A program made the position numbers and the translations under genes. Below the pieces are notes generated by a model that had not been told where the DNA came from, made no database searches, and saw only the letters and a program-made list of their open reading frames with translations. Below, one piece after another: positions 1-6,034 of a DNA stretch of 7,098 nt. Positions within the stretch are counted from its first letter, which is position 1; the number at the start of each line of letters is the position of its first letter. The stretch comes from an uncultured Collinsella sp. (lineage in GTDB: Bacteria; Actinomycetota; Coriobacteriia; Coriobacteriales; Coriobacteriaceae). Location: the NCBI GenBank assembly GCA_900550415.1, contig URSO01000082.1:1-7098 (forward strand), given 5' to 3'.

Positions 1-53
1 CCCGCGACCCCAACCTTGGCAAGGTTGTGCTCTACCAACTGAGCCATGTCCGC
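1..53 (-). tRNA. tRNA-Gly(GCC), 3' part cut by window edge
   Basis: The 53 bases match the 5' two thirds of the complete tRNA-Gly at 2265-2340 without a difference. On the minus strand they give the acceptor 5' strand GCGGACA, the D arm, and an anticodon stem CAACC/GGTTG around loop TTGCCAA, so the anticodon is GCC (glycine). The T arm is only begun and the acceptor 3' strand lies outside the window. The gene has its own promoter at 66-113. Confidence 0.93.
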
Positions 54-65
54 TTACGAGGATTA

Positions 66-113
66 ATCTTACGTGATACCCGCATCCTATGCAAGAACTT
101 TTTTTGAAAAGTT
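66..113 (-). promoter_or_regulatory. Promoter of tRNA-Gly copy 1 with upstream palindromic element
   Basis: On the minus strand a -35 box TTGCAT (89-94) and a -10 box TAAGAT (66-71) are 17 nt apart, and the -10 lies 12 nt before the tRNA 5' end at 53. Just upstream of the -35 is an AT-rich inverted repeat at 96-113, AACTTTT and AAAAGTT around CAAA. The same element and spacing recur at 2384-2400 and 5831-5847, which supports a real function. The 82 bases between this element and the GH13 stop (114-195) hold no gene or convincing terminator. Confidence 0.72.
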
Positions 114-195
114 TTGCGACGCCCTCTCGAACCTCGCGAAGACATCAGCCACCACGGAAAGCGCGAGCAAACGCAAACTCGCCGCAAGAGGCCCC

Positions 196-1929
196 CTACA
201 ACTCAGCGAGCATGATCCAGGCAGAGCTGTCCTGCGCAAGTCTGCCGTCTGCAAGCGGTGATGAGGTGAGCAGGACCTTGCCCGCCGGCAGCTCCACGGG
301 TGCTGCACCGAAGTTCGTCACACACGCCCAGCCGTTGTCGCGGCGATAGGCGATGACGCCGCCCTCAGCGCCCTCGGCACCATCCGCAAGGCCGGTGCGC
401 CCGTCAAGATCGAGCCACGCAAGATCGTTAGCGCACCCGCGCAGCTTGCGCCGCAGCCAGAGGGCGTCACGATAGAGCGCAAGCATCGATGTCGGGTCCG
501 CCTCTTCCCTATCGGCAGCGTAATCGGAAAACCATGCAGGCTGCGGCAGATGGGGCACCGCATCGGCGTCCATCGGCGAAAATCCAAACGATCCGCCCTG
601 CGCGGGATCGTCCGTCGCCACCCACGGCAGGGGCACACGACAGCCGTCGCGCCCCTTCTCGCGCTTCGATCCGTGCGTATTGGTCGCAGTGGGATCTTCG
701 AGTGCAGCCCACGGGATATCGGCCACCTCAAAAAGGCCGAGCTCCTCACCCTGATACACGTATGCCGAGCCCGGAAGCGCCAGCTCAAGCAAAAGGGCCG
801 CCCGCGCGCGGCGCTCGCCGAGTTCACGGTCCTCGTCATAAGACGACCCGTCGCGTAAGAGCCAGTCGAGCGCAATCTGGTGGTAGCGCGTCGCCTTGAT
901 CTGCGGCAGGGCGAAGCGCGTCGCCACACGAGGCACGTCGTGGTTGGAAAGTACCCAGGTCGAGGCGGAATCGGATTCGATGGCTGCCTTCAAGCCCTCC
1001 TCGATTGCAGCGTGCATGTCATCATAGGTCCAAGTGGCCTTGGCGAACTCAAAGTTAAATGTCTGGCCAAGCTCGCTGGGGCGCGCGTAGAGATACTGGC
1101 GCTCGGGCAGCACCCACGCCTCGGCAACAGCGCTGCGCGGCGGATTATAGCGGTCGAACACGCGGCGCCACTCGCGATAGATCTCGTGAACCTCGTTGCG
1201 ATCCCACAGCGGATGGGTGCCGTCGTCAACCATGTCATCGCCCTCGGCGAGATGCCACTGGTCGAGATCATCGCGGTCGAGATCCTTGGCGAGACCGTGT
1301 GCCACATCAATGCGAAAGCCATCAACGCCTCGATCGCTCCAAAACGCCAGGACGTCGCAAAAGAACGCGCGAACCTCGGGGCATGACCAGTCAAAGTCCG
1401 GCTGCTCGGGCGTAAACATGTGCAGATACCACTGACCGTCCGCAACACGCGTCCAGGCACGGCCGCCAAAGTTGGCATTCCAATTGGTGGGAGGCAGCTC
1501 GCCATGCTCGCCGCGACCATCGCGGAAGATATAGCGGGCGCGCTCGGGCGATCCGGGGCCGGCAGCAAGAGCGGCTTTGAACCAGGGGTGCTGGTTGGAC
1601 GAATGGTTGGGTACGATGTCGACGATGACCTTTATGCCGCGCGCGTGAGCCGCGGCGATCATGTCATCGAAGTCGTCAAGCGAGCCGAGACGTTGGTCGA
1701 CATCGCAGTAGTCCGCCACATCATAGCCGCCATCGACAAGAGGCGATGGGTAAAACGGACTCAGCCAGATGGCCTCGATACCCAGCCGCTCAAGATAGTC
1801 CATCTGCTGGGTAATGCCCGCGATATCGCCCAGACCCGAACCAGTCGAATCCTTAAACGAGCGCGGGTAGATCTGATAAATCGCGGCATCGGACATCCAT
1901 GAGCGCGAAGAGGACTTTTCTGTAGCCAT
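196..1929 (-). CDS. GH13 family alpha-glucosidase (intracellular)
   Basis: A 577-residue glycoside hydrolase of family GH13, expected to release glucose from the non-reducing end of short alpha-glucosides such as maltose or isomaltose-type sugars. All four classical regions are present: I, DIVPNH (104-109); II, GFRIDVAH (204-211) with nucleophile Asp208; III, AEAW (269-272) with acid/base Glu270; IV, SNHD (328-331) with Asp331. The start has the usual IYQIYPRSF, and YQGEELG and GCRVPLPW follow in the second half of the barrel. The C-terminal ~80 residues fit the beta domain C. There is no signal peptide or membrane segment, so it should act in the cytoplasm on imported sugars. It most resembles actinobacterial alpha-glucosidases (GH13 subfamily 30-like, from memory); substrate linkage cannot be fixed from the sequence. 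ATG at 1929 is chosen because AAGGGAG lies 9 nt upstream; a GTG at 2019 would add 30 residues but has weaker support. No transporter or regulator gene is adjacent; tRNA-Gly genes lie on both sides. Confidence 0.93.
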   Translation of the reverse strand: MATEKSSSRSWMSDAAIYQIYPRSFKDSTGSGLGDIAGITQQMDYLERLGIEAIWLSPFYPSPLVDGGYDVADYCDVDQRLGSLDDFDDMIAAAHARGIKVIVDIVPNHSSNQHPWFKAALAAGPGSPERARYIFRDGRGEHGELPPTNWNANFGGRAWTRVADGQWYLHMFTPEQPDFDWSCPEVRAFFCDVLAFWSDRGVDGFRIDVAHGLAKDLDRDDLDQWHLAEGDDMVDDGTHPLWDRNEVHEIYREWRRVFDRYNPPRSAVAEAWVLPERQYLYARPSELGQTFNFEFAKATWTYDDMHAAIEEGLKAAIESDSASTWVLSNHDVPRVATRFALPQIKATRYHQIALDWLLRDGSSYDEDRELGERRARAALLLELALPGSAYVYQGEELGLFEVADIPWAALEDPTATNTHGSKREKGRDGCRVPLPWVATDDPAQGGSFGFSPMDADAVPHLPQPAWFSDYAADREEADPTSMLALYRDALWLRRKLRGCANDLAWLDLDGRTGLADGAEGAEGGVIAYRRDNGWACVTNFGAAPVELPAGKVLLTSSPLADGRLAQDSSAWIMLAEL

Positions 1930-2063
1930 GGGATGAATCTCCCTTGCAACGAGGTTTTGCGAGATGCCCACGATGATACGCCCAAAGCTGACATTCACGG
2001 CAATCAACGCCGCAGCCACGCCCCAAACGCTCGCCCCCTCTCGGGCTCGAGCCTCCTGGGACG

Positions 2064-2075
2064 AATCGATCGATT
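2064..2075. promoter_or_regulatory. 12-bp perfect palindrome upstream of GH13 gene, possible operator
   Basis: AATCGATCGATT reads the same on both strands and lies about 135 bp before the GH13 start codon, with a second palindrome GGCTCGAGCC at 2044-2053. A sugar-responsive repressor site would fit this place, but the sequence is not a textbook LacI-type operator. No convincing -35/-10 pair is seen in 1930-2118; the best is TTGCCG then TATCAT with a poor 19-nt spacer near 1975-2005. Confidence 0.2.
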
Positions 2076-2118
2076 AGTGAAAAGAACGGAAGACTTACTC
2101 CCCCGGCCACGACAGCGA

Positions 2119-2218
2119 GCGGGCTCCGGGTGCCCCAGGTTGCCGCGAAAGAGGAGGGAAGCGTACTTTATGTACGCGACCGACGATTGAGGGGCAAGAT
2201 GGGGTGCCCGGGGCCCGC
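2119..2218. repeat. Folded intergenic element (nested inverted repeats), possible dispersed repeat
   Basis: The outer arms 2119-2137 and 2200-2218 pair over 19 bp, with one G-T wobble and a two-base disruption in the middle. Inside, TTGCC (2140-2144) can pair with GGCAA (2193-2197), and at the centre GCGTAC (2161-2166) pairs with GTACGC (2172-2177) around a 5-base loop. The whole is a roughly 100-nt GC-rich cruciform or RNA fold in a non-coding gap between the tRNA-Gly terminator and the GH13 gene. It carries no T-run, so it is not a simple terminator. Candidates are a dispersed intergenic repeat, a small RNA, or a leader structure of the GH13 mRNA. Confidence 0.5.
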
Positions 2219-2229
2219 GCAGCGTCAAC

Positions 2230-2256
2230 AAAAAACGCGGTTCGTTAGAACCGCGT
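2230..2256 (-). terminator. Rho-independent terminator of tRNA-Gly
   Basis: On the minus strand the stem ACGCGGTTC/GAACCGCGT (9 bp, loop TAAC) runs straight into six T. It begins 8 nt after the CCA end of tRNA-Gly, so it ends that transcript. Confidence 0.9.
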
Positions 2257-2264
2257 AAGATAGT

Positions 2265-2340
2265 TGGAGCGGACAACGGGGCTCGAACCCGCGACCCCAA
2301 CCTTGGCAAGGTTGTGCTCTACCAACTGAGCCATGTCCGC
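2265..2340 (-). tRNA. tRNA-Gly(GCC), complete
   Basis: A full 76-nt cloverleaf including an encoded CCA end (2265-2267) and discriminator U. The acceptor stem is GCGGACA/TGTCCGC, the anticodon stem CAACC/GGTTG holds loop TTGCCAA with anticodon GCC, and the T arm contains GGTTCGAGCC. It reads GGC and GGT glycine codons. It is a single-gene unit with promoter at 2353-2400 and terminator at 2230-2256. Its first 53 bases are identical to the partial copy at 1-53. Confidence 0.97.
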
Positions 2341-2352
2341 TTGCGGGTTATT

Positions 2353-2400
2353 AATTTACGCGAGTTGCCCAAAAGACGCAAGTACTTTTTTCAAAAAAGT
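2353..2400 (-). promoter_or_regulatory. Promoter of tRNA-Gly copy 2 with upstream palindromic element
   Basis: On the minus strand -35 TTGCGT (2376-2381) and -10 TAAATT (2353-2358) have a 17-nt spacer, and the -10 lies 12 nt before the tRNA, exactly as in copy 1. Two bases upstream of the -35 is the perfect odd palindrome ACTTTTTTGAAAAAAGT (2384-2400), which may act as an UP-like element or protein site. Confidence 0.75.
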
Positions 2401-2416
2401 TGTTCGCCACATGCTC

Positions 2417-2436
2417 TTGGCAGATATACATGCCAA
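2417..2436 (-). terminator. Hairpin just after the STAS-kinase gene, weak terminator candidate
   Basis: TTGGCA and TGCCAA form a 6-bp stem with an 8-base loop, starting 9 nt after the stop codon of the STAS-kinase gene. No T-run follows, so it may be an mRNA 3' end structure rather than an intrinsic terminator. The gene itself ends in tandem stops TAG TAA. Confidence 0.3.
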
Positions 2437-2445
2437 AACGATTTA

Positions 2446-3192
2446 CTAGGCGCACGATTCCAATGTTCCGCTAAACAGCTTTACCATCCGAACGCGCGTA
2501 CCGGCACCATCAGTACGACGGGCAACCTCCACGTTGTCGACTAACATGCGCATGAGCTTGATCCCACGCCCGCGCTCCTCAGTCGTAACCGGTTCACTCG
2601 ACCCGTCAATCGAATAGCCCGCCCCACGGTCGACAACCTCAATCACGACACGATCGCCATAGGCCTGAACCGTCAGGATGCATCCGATACCGCCCGCATG
2701 GTCATACGCGTTGCCCAGCGCCTCGCCCGATGCCAACGCGACGTCATAGCGCTCATCCCGCCTCAGGGGAAGCGGTTCGAGTAGCTCGGCAATACAATGA
2801 CGATAGTATGGAAGGTTCTCGATACCCTGGCGCACCTCGACACTCTTGCTCCAGCGAGGCAATTCCCCCACCGGAATGGCAGGAATCGACTCCCGAGCGA
2901 AGCCCGCAACATGGAGGATGTCGACAAGTCGGGCAATCTCCAAAAAGCGGATGACCTCATCGGAGGCGTTAACGAGCGAAAGCAGGCCCTCTCGCCTCAT
3001 GAGTTCTCTGGCACGTGTAAGCAAAAACGCCAAACCCGTCGAGTCGATAAAGCCCACGGCCTGGCAATTGATGACAACGCGACGAACGCCCCGGTCGATC
3101 AAATTGTCCAACCGCCGACGCAGCGCAGGCACCGTGGCGATGTCGATATCGCCTGGTGGCGTCAAAACCGCTATGTCATTCCACTCATTCAT
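2446..3192 (-). CDS. STAS anti-sigma antagonist fused to RsbW/SpoIIAB-type serine kinase
   Basis: A 248-residue, two-domain partner-switching protein. Residues 1-105 form a STAS domain with the hallmark FIDSTGL; Ser51 matches the serine that is phosphorylated in SpoIIAA and RsbV. Residues ~115-240 form a GHKL ATPase of the anti-sigma kinase class: N box GEALGNAYDHA with Glu157 and Asn161, G1 box DRGAG (188-192), and G2 box RGRGIKLMRML (207-217). All ATP and catalytic positions look intact. Kinase and antagonist are normally separate proteins that bind each other; here they share one chain, so phosphorylation may be internal or between copies. No membrane segment is seen, so it is cytoplasmic. 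It follows the PP2C phosphatase gene by 81 bp and is probably its substrate and partner. ATG at 3192 is preferred, with GGGGA 11 nt upstream; a TTG at 3210 would add 6 residues but has no Shine-Dalgarno. Which sigma factor or other target it controls cannot be told from this window. Confidence 0.9.
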   Translation of the reverse strand: MNEWNDIAVLTPPGDIDIATVPALRRRLDNLIDRGVRRVVINCQAVGFIDSTGLAFLLTRARELMRREGLLSLVNASDEVIRFLEIARLVDILHVAGFARESIPAIPVGELPRWSKSVEVRQGIENLPYYRHCIAELLEPLPLRRDERYDVALASGEALGNAYDHAGGIGCILTVQAYGDRVVIEVVDRGAGYSIDGSSEPVTTEERGRGIKLMRMLVDNVEVARRTDGAGTRVRMVKLFSGTLESCA

Positions 3193-3234
3193 ACGACCAT
3201 GGTTCCCCAAAAGAGCTTGTTCGATGCATGCCTT

Positions 3235-3272
3235 TCCGCAACCGTGCGGATTCGGCGCGCCCAGCGTCGCTG
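3235..3272. other. Cluster of short inverted repeats between the two partner-switching genes
   Basis: The 81-bp gap holds three adjacent dyads: TCCGCA/TGCGGA with a 4-base loop (3235-3250), the palindrome GGCGCGCC (3254-3261), and CAGCG-T-CGCTG (3262-3272) directly after the phosphatase stop codon. None has a T-run. They could stabilise or process the mRNA between the cistrons, or partly attenuate the second gene. Confidence 0.4.
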
Positions 3273-3273
3273 T

Positions 3274-5619
3274 TTAGGACCGGCCCCGCAAAAACTCAAG
3301 GGACACTAATGCGATGTCATCGTCCAGCGCCGATTCGGTAAATCGGTCGAGCTCGCCCAAGACCTTGCCGCAGATTCCCGATACGCCCTCACCCGAGACA
3401 GAGAGCAGAAGATCACGAAGGCGCTGCTCGCCAAAGAACGCTCCGGTGTGGTCGCGGGCCTCAATCGTTCCATCCGTATACATGAAGAGCATGTCGCCAG
3501 GAGCGAACGTAAACACGCCCGTCTCGTAAACCATGCTCTCAAATGCACCGATTACGCCCGATTGGCATCCAAGCAGCTCGACCTCTCCCCCACGGGCCTC
3601 GCCGCCACCCAGCGGCATCGACTCTGGCCTGATGACCATGGTCGGAGGATGGCCCGCCGAACAATACGTTGCGCGTCCGGTTTTAAGGTCAATCTTGGCG
3701 ATAAAGGCCGTCACGAACGTCTCGACCCTCGAGAAGCCCATGAGCATGCTGTTAAGGGAGCGTGCCATGCGGGCCGGTCCAGCGCCCTCCCAGGCATATG
3801 CCGTCAGGGCTGTCTTGACGAGCGCGGACATCGATGCAGCCTCAATGCCTTTGCCAGACACATCGCCCAGAATCATGACGGCGCAGTCGTCGGGAAGACG
3901 GATGAGCGTATAGAAATCGCCGCCGACCAACGCCGAGTTCGTGGCCGACAGGTACACCGAATCGGCGGCGATTCCCGGAACATCCCCCAGGGAATTTCTC
4001 ATGCCAATCTGGAGGGTCTGAGCGATATGGCGCTCCTCGCGCTTTTGAGATTCGCCTTCGTAGATCAGTTCAAAGTCATGCGCCAAGTGCACCAAGTAGT
4101 CATATTCAAGATCATCAATCGGCTCTTGGCTACCATCACGAAGCAGCAGCGCACGCGTCGTCGGCCCCTTCGCAACAGAAGCAGGAACGATTGCGTCGTT
4201 ACTGTGCTTGCCATCGCCCTCAGGGCGTGGGCGCCCCGCCTCGATGCCGGCGTCGACGTAGAGACCCTGGCAAGGCAGGCCATGCGCTCTAAGCCAGCCT
4301 CCCATAGGCATCGATTCGTCAACGCGAGTTATACGGACGTGTTTAAGGTCCTCGGCACTCGTGCCGCCCAAAACAGATGCCTCAAAGCCATCAGGGGCAG
4401 CCCCCAAACGTGCCGCTGGCGCCGTCGTGGAAAAGAAAAGCTTCTCGGGATCGTCCGGCAAAGCAACGCGACTGCCGCCTTCAAAATCTATGACGTAGGA
4501 ATCCAGACTGGCGTCATACTCAATAGGGCAAAAATGGCAGTTGAGCATATTGCAGATCTCGGACGATACCGCCTGGGTAGCCGCGGCGGAATCGTCTAGA
4601 AAGGTAAACAACTCATCCCGCAAGACATTGAGCGAGCGGCCAAGCTCGGCCGTGCGACGGGAGCGAAGGCTCGATGCCATGCCGACCAGCTGGATAGACA
4701 GGTAATCGCAAATGACCTCAAGTACATTAACATCATAAGCGAGCGGTGCCTGGGGGCGTTTCCAACCAACTTCCAGCACGCCGAGGATCTGCGTACCGTA
4801 AAAAACGGGAAGACAGATTTCACTGCGGTACGGAGGCATATCCTGCATGCGCAACAGGTGCTTAGAACGATTATCCAGGTCCATGAACATACCGGAGGCG
4901 GCCTTATCGCCCTCAAGGTCCTGTTGAATCGACAAGCGACAGGCACGCGACTCGCGAAGAACATACGTCGGAATGCCAGCGCCATACGGCAAAAACTCGG
5001 GCAGGTAGCTGTCGAGCAGCTCCTTGGAAACACCGCGGAGCTTAAAGCCGCCGCTCTCAGAAAAATAGATAGCAGCACCCGAAGCATCGAGCGTTCCTAC
5101 AAGCTGGTTCAAAACGGTATCAAGCAGGCTGGGTAACTCATCGGAGCCCACAGTGCTCATAATGACCGAGAGCGTGCCAGAGAGACGCTTGTTCGCCACT
5201 CTAAGCTCCGATAACGCACGCTTGAGTTGCCGGTCGTGAGAATACTGTTCCTCAATACTGTGAAGCGCCACCAGGACACGTGGCGCGCGGCGCCCAAAGA
5301 TACGTGGAGGCGTTACGGAGCCTGCGCGAACCAATACGGGAATAAAGGAGCCATCGCTCAGCTTGAGCATCAGTTCGCTCTCGGAGCCATCAGTTTCAAA
5401 TGGTAGACGATGTTCCGTCGCACGTTCAAAAGCGGACGAATACAGGACGTCTTTAACATCTCCACCGATGACGTCGGCGCGTTCCTCGCACATCAAACCA
5501 AGTAAGCGATTATTCACATGCAGAATGGTTCCGTCGAGCTCGCAGATGATGACAGCATCGCTCGTGATCTCGACTAGTTGGGCAACGTCTGCCCACTCGT
5601 TGCGTTCAAGCGTTTCCAT
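3274..5619 (-). CDS. PAS-GAF-PP2C serine phosphatase (SpoIIE/RsbU/RsbP class)
   Basis: A 781-residue sensor phosphatase that should dephosphorylate the serine of a STAS antagonist and so switch on its output. Domains in order: PAS (~8-120, with SDAVIICELDGTILHVNNRL); helical linker (~121-155); GAF (~160-315, ending LPVFYGTQILGVLEVGW); a second, diverged GAF-like region (~325-520); a helical linker with the typical REERHIAQTLQIGM (527-540); and a PP2C/SpoIIE domain (~545-781). Metal-binding motifs are intact: GGDFY with Asp568, LGDVSGKG with Asp586, MYTDGTIE with Asp715, and DDDIAL (766-771). SAGHPP (654-659) is also typical. No membrane segment is present, so it should sense a cytoplasmic signal. 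The diverged region carries Cys356, Cys361 and Cys364 close together. ATG at 5619 is preferred, since GGTGGGG ends 6 nt upstream; GTG at 5631 would add 4 residues. It likely heads an operon with the STAS-kinase gene 81 bp downstream. Only 26 nt separate its start from the tRNA-Leu terminator. Confidence 0.93.
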   Translation of the reverse strand: METLERNEWADVAQLVEITSDAVIICELDGTILHVNNRLLGLMCEERADVIGGDVKDVLYSSAFERATEHRLPFETDGSESELMLKLSDGSFIPVLVRAGSVTPPRIFGRRAPRVLVALHSIEEQYSHDRQLKRALSELRVANKRLSGTLSVIMSTVGSDELPSLLDTVLNQLVGTLDASGAAIYFSESGGFKLRGVSKELLDSYLPEFLPYGAGIPTYVLRESRACRLSIQQDLEGDKAASGMFMDLDNRSKHLLRMQDMPPYRSEICLPVFYGTQILGVLEVGWKRPQAPLAYDVNVLEVICDYLSIQLVGMASSLRSRRTAELGRSLNVLRDELFTFLDDSAAATQAVSSEICNMLNCHFCPIEYDASLDSYVIDFEGGSRVALPDDPEKLFFSTTAPAARLGAAPDGFEASVLGGTSAEDLKHVRITRVDESMPMGGWLRAHGLPCQGLYVDAGIEAGRPRPEGDGKHSNDAIVPASVAKGPTTRALLLRDGSQEPIDDLEYDYLVHLAHDFELIYEGESQKREERHIAQTLQIGMRNSLGDVPGIAADSVYLSATNSALVGGDFYTLIRLPDDCAVMILGDVSGKGIEAASMSALVKTALTAYAWEGAGPARMARSLNSMLMGFSRVETFVTAFIAKIDLKTGRATYCSAGHPPTMVIRPESMPLGGGEARGGEVELLGCQSGVIGAFESMVYETGVFTFAPGDMLFMYTDGTIEARDHTGAFFGEQRLRDLLLSVSGEGVSGICGKVLGELDRFTESALDDDIALVSLEFLRGRS

Positions 5620-5645
5620 CGTGGACCCCACCGTCTATCGGTAAC

Positions 5646-5667
5646 AAAAAAGCCTCCGAAGAGGCTT
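5646..5667 (-). terminator. Rho-independent terminator of tRNA-Leu, UUCG loop
   Basis: On the minus strand AAGCCTC/GAGGCTT encloses TTCG, giving the very stable C(UUCG)G tetraloop, followed by a run of six T. It lies 11 nt after the tRNA CCA end and ends only 26 nt before the phosphatase start codon. Confidence 0.92.
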
Positions 5668-5678
5668 CTCAAATGCGA

Positions 5679-5768
5679 TGGTGTCGGAGGCGGGACTTGA
5701 ACCCGCATGACCGAGAAATGGTCACTAGCACCTCAAGCTAGCGCGTCTGCCAATTCCGCCACTCCGAC
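5679..5768 (-). tRNA. tRNA-Leu(GAG), complete
   Basis: A 90-nt class II tRNA with an encoded CCA (5679-5681) and discriminator A. The acceptor stem is GTCGGAG/CTCCGAC, the anticodon stem CTAGC/GCTAG holds loop TTGAGGT with anticodon GAG, a long variable arm TGACCATTTCTCGGTCA follows, and the T arm has GGTTCAAGTCC. The long variable arm and anticodon agree on leucine (CUC/CUU codons). Its own promoter and terminator flank it. Confidence 0.96.
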
Positions 5769-5798
5769 TTCCTTGTGTTGCTCCTCGCAACGAAGAGT

Positions 5799-5847
5799 AT
5801 ATTAACCCGAACCCCGCATTGAGTGCAAGCACTTTTTTCAAAAAAGT
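5799..5847 (-). promoter_or_regulatory. Promoter of tRNA-Leu with upstream palindromic element
   Basis: On the minus strand -35 TTGCAC (5823-5828) and -10 TAATAT (5799-5804) are 18 nt apart (17 nt if read as TTAATA). Two bases upstream of the -35 is ACTTTTTTGAAAAAAGT (5831-5847), identical to the element before tRNA-Gly copy 2. The leader to the tRNA 5' end is 30 nt, longer than in the tRNA-Gly units. Confidence 0.75.
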
Positions 5848-5943
5848 TTGGACGAAGTTTGCCTAATCTTTTGCAGCAACGTTTGTGCAGGTAGGAAGCA
5901 ATCTGTATCGACAGAAAAGAAGAAAATAGCGCGCTCCCCCACC

Positions 5944-5955
5944 TGATCCGGATCA
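5944..5955. other. 12-bp perfect palindrome between the oppF terminator and tRNA-Leu promoter
   Basis: TGATCCGGATCA is self-complementary and lies 10 bp beyond the oppF terminator. It may be a protein-binding site or chance. The rest of 5848-5965 shows no gene, RNA or promoter that can be supported. Confidence 0.2.
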
Positions 5956-5965
5956 TCGTCCTAAG

Positions 5966-6000
5966 AAAAAAGGGACACCGGTTATAAACCGGCATCCCTT
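5966..6000 (-). terminator. Rho-independent terminator of the opp operon
   Basis: On the minus strand a 14-bp stem (5987-6000 with 5970-5983), with two G-T wobbles and a 3-base loop, is followed by a run of six T. It starts 34 nt after the oppF stop codon and closes the transport operon. Confidence 0.93.
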
Positions 6001-6034
6001 AGATGTGCATAATCCCTTGAGCGGACCGCATATC

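Noticed and set aside
1930..2019. 30-residue N-terminal extension of the GH13 protein from a GTG at 2019
   Set aside because: ATG at 1929 has AAGGGAG at good spacing and gives the usual short N-terminus of the family. The extension is not part of the GH13 fold, and as a signal peptide it would be atypical.
2004..2309. 101-codon open frame on the minus strand
   Set aside because: It runs from inside tRNA-Gly through its terminator and the folded element, so it is not a plausible gene.
1..2340. tRNA-bounded genomic island with attL/attR
   Set aside because: No integrase or phage gene is present, and both tRNA copies keep their 5' ends and promoters, which does not fit site-specific integration into a tRNA 3' end.
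3448..4599. 383-codon open frame on the plus strand
   Set aside because: It lies wholly antisense to the phosphatase gene, whose protein has full PAS/GAF/PP2C motifs. The plus-frame product has no recognisable domain; long antisense frames are expected in GC-rich genes.
5738..5995. 85-codon open frame on the minus strand
   Set aside because: It starts within the oppF terminator and ends inside tRNA-Leu, with no domain or suitable Shine-Dalgarno.
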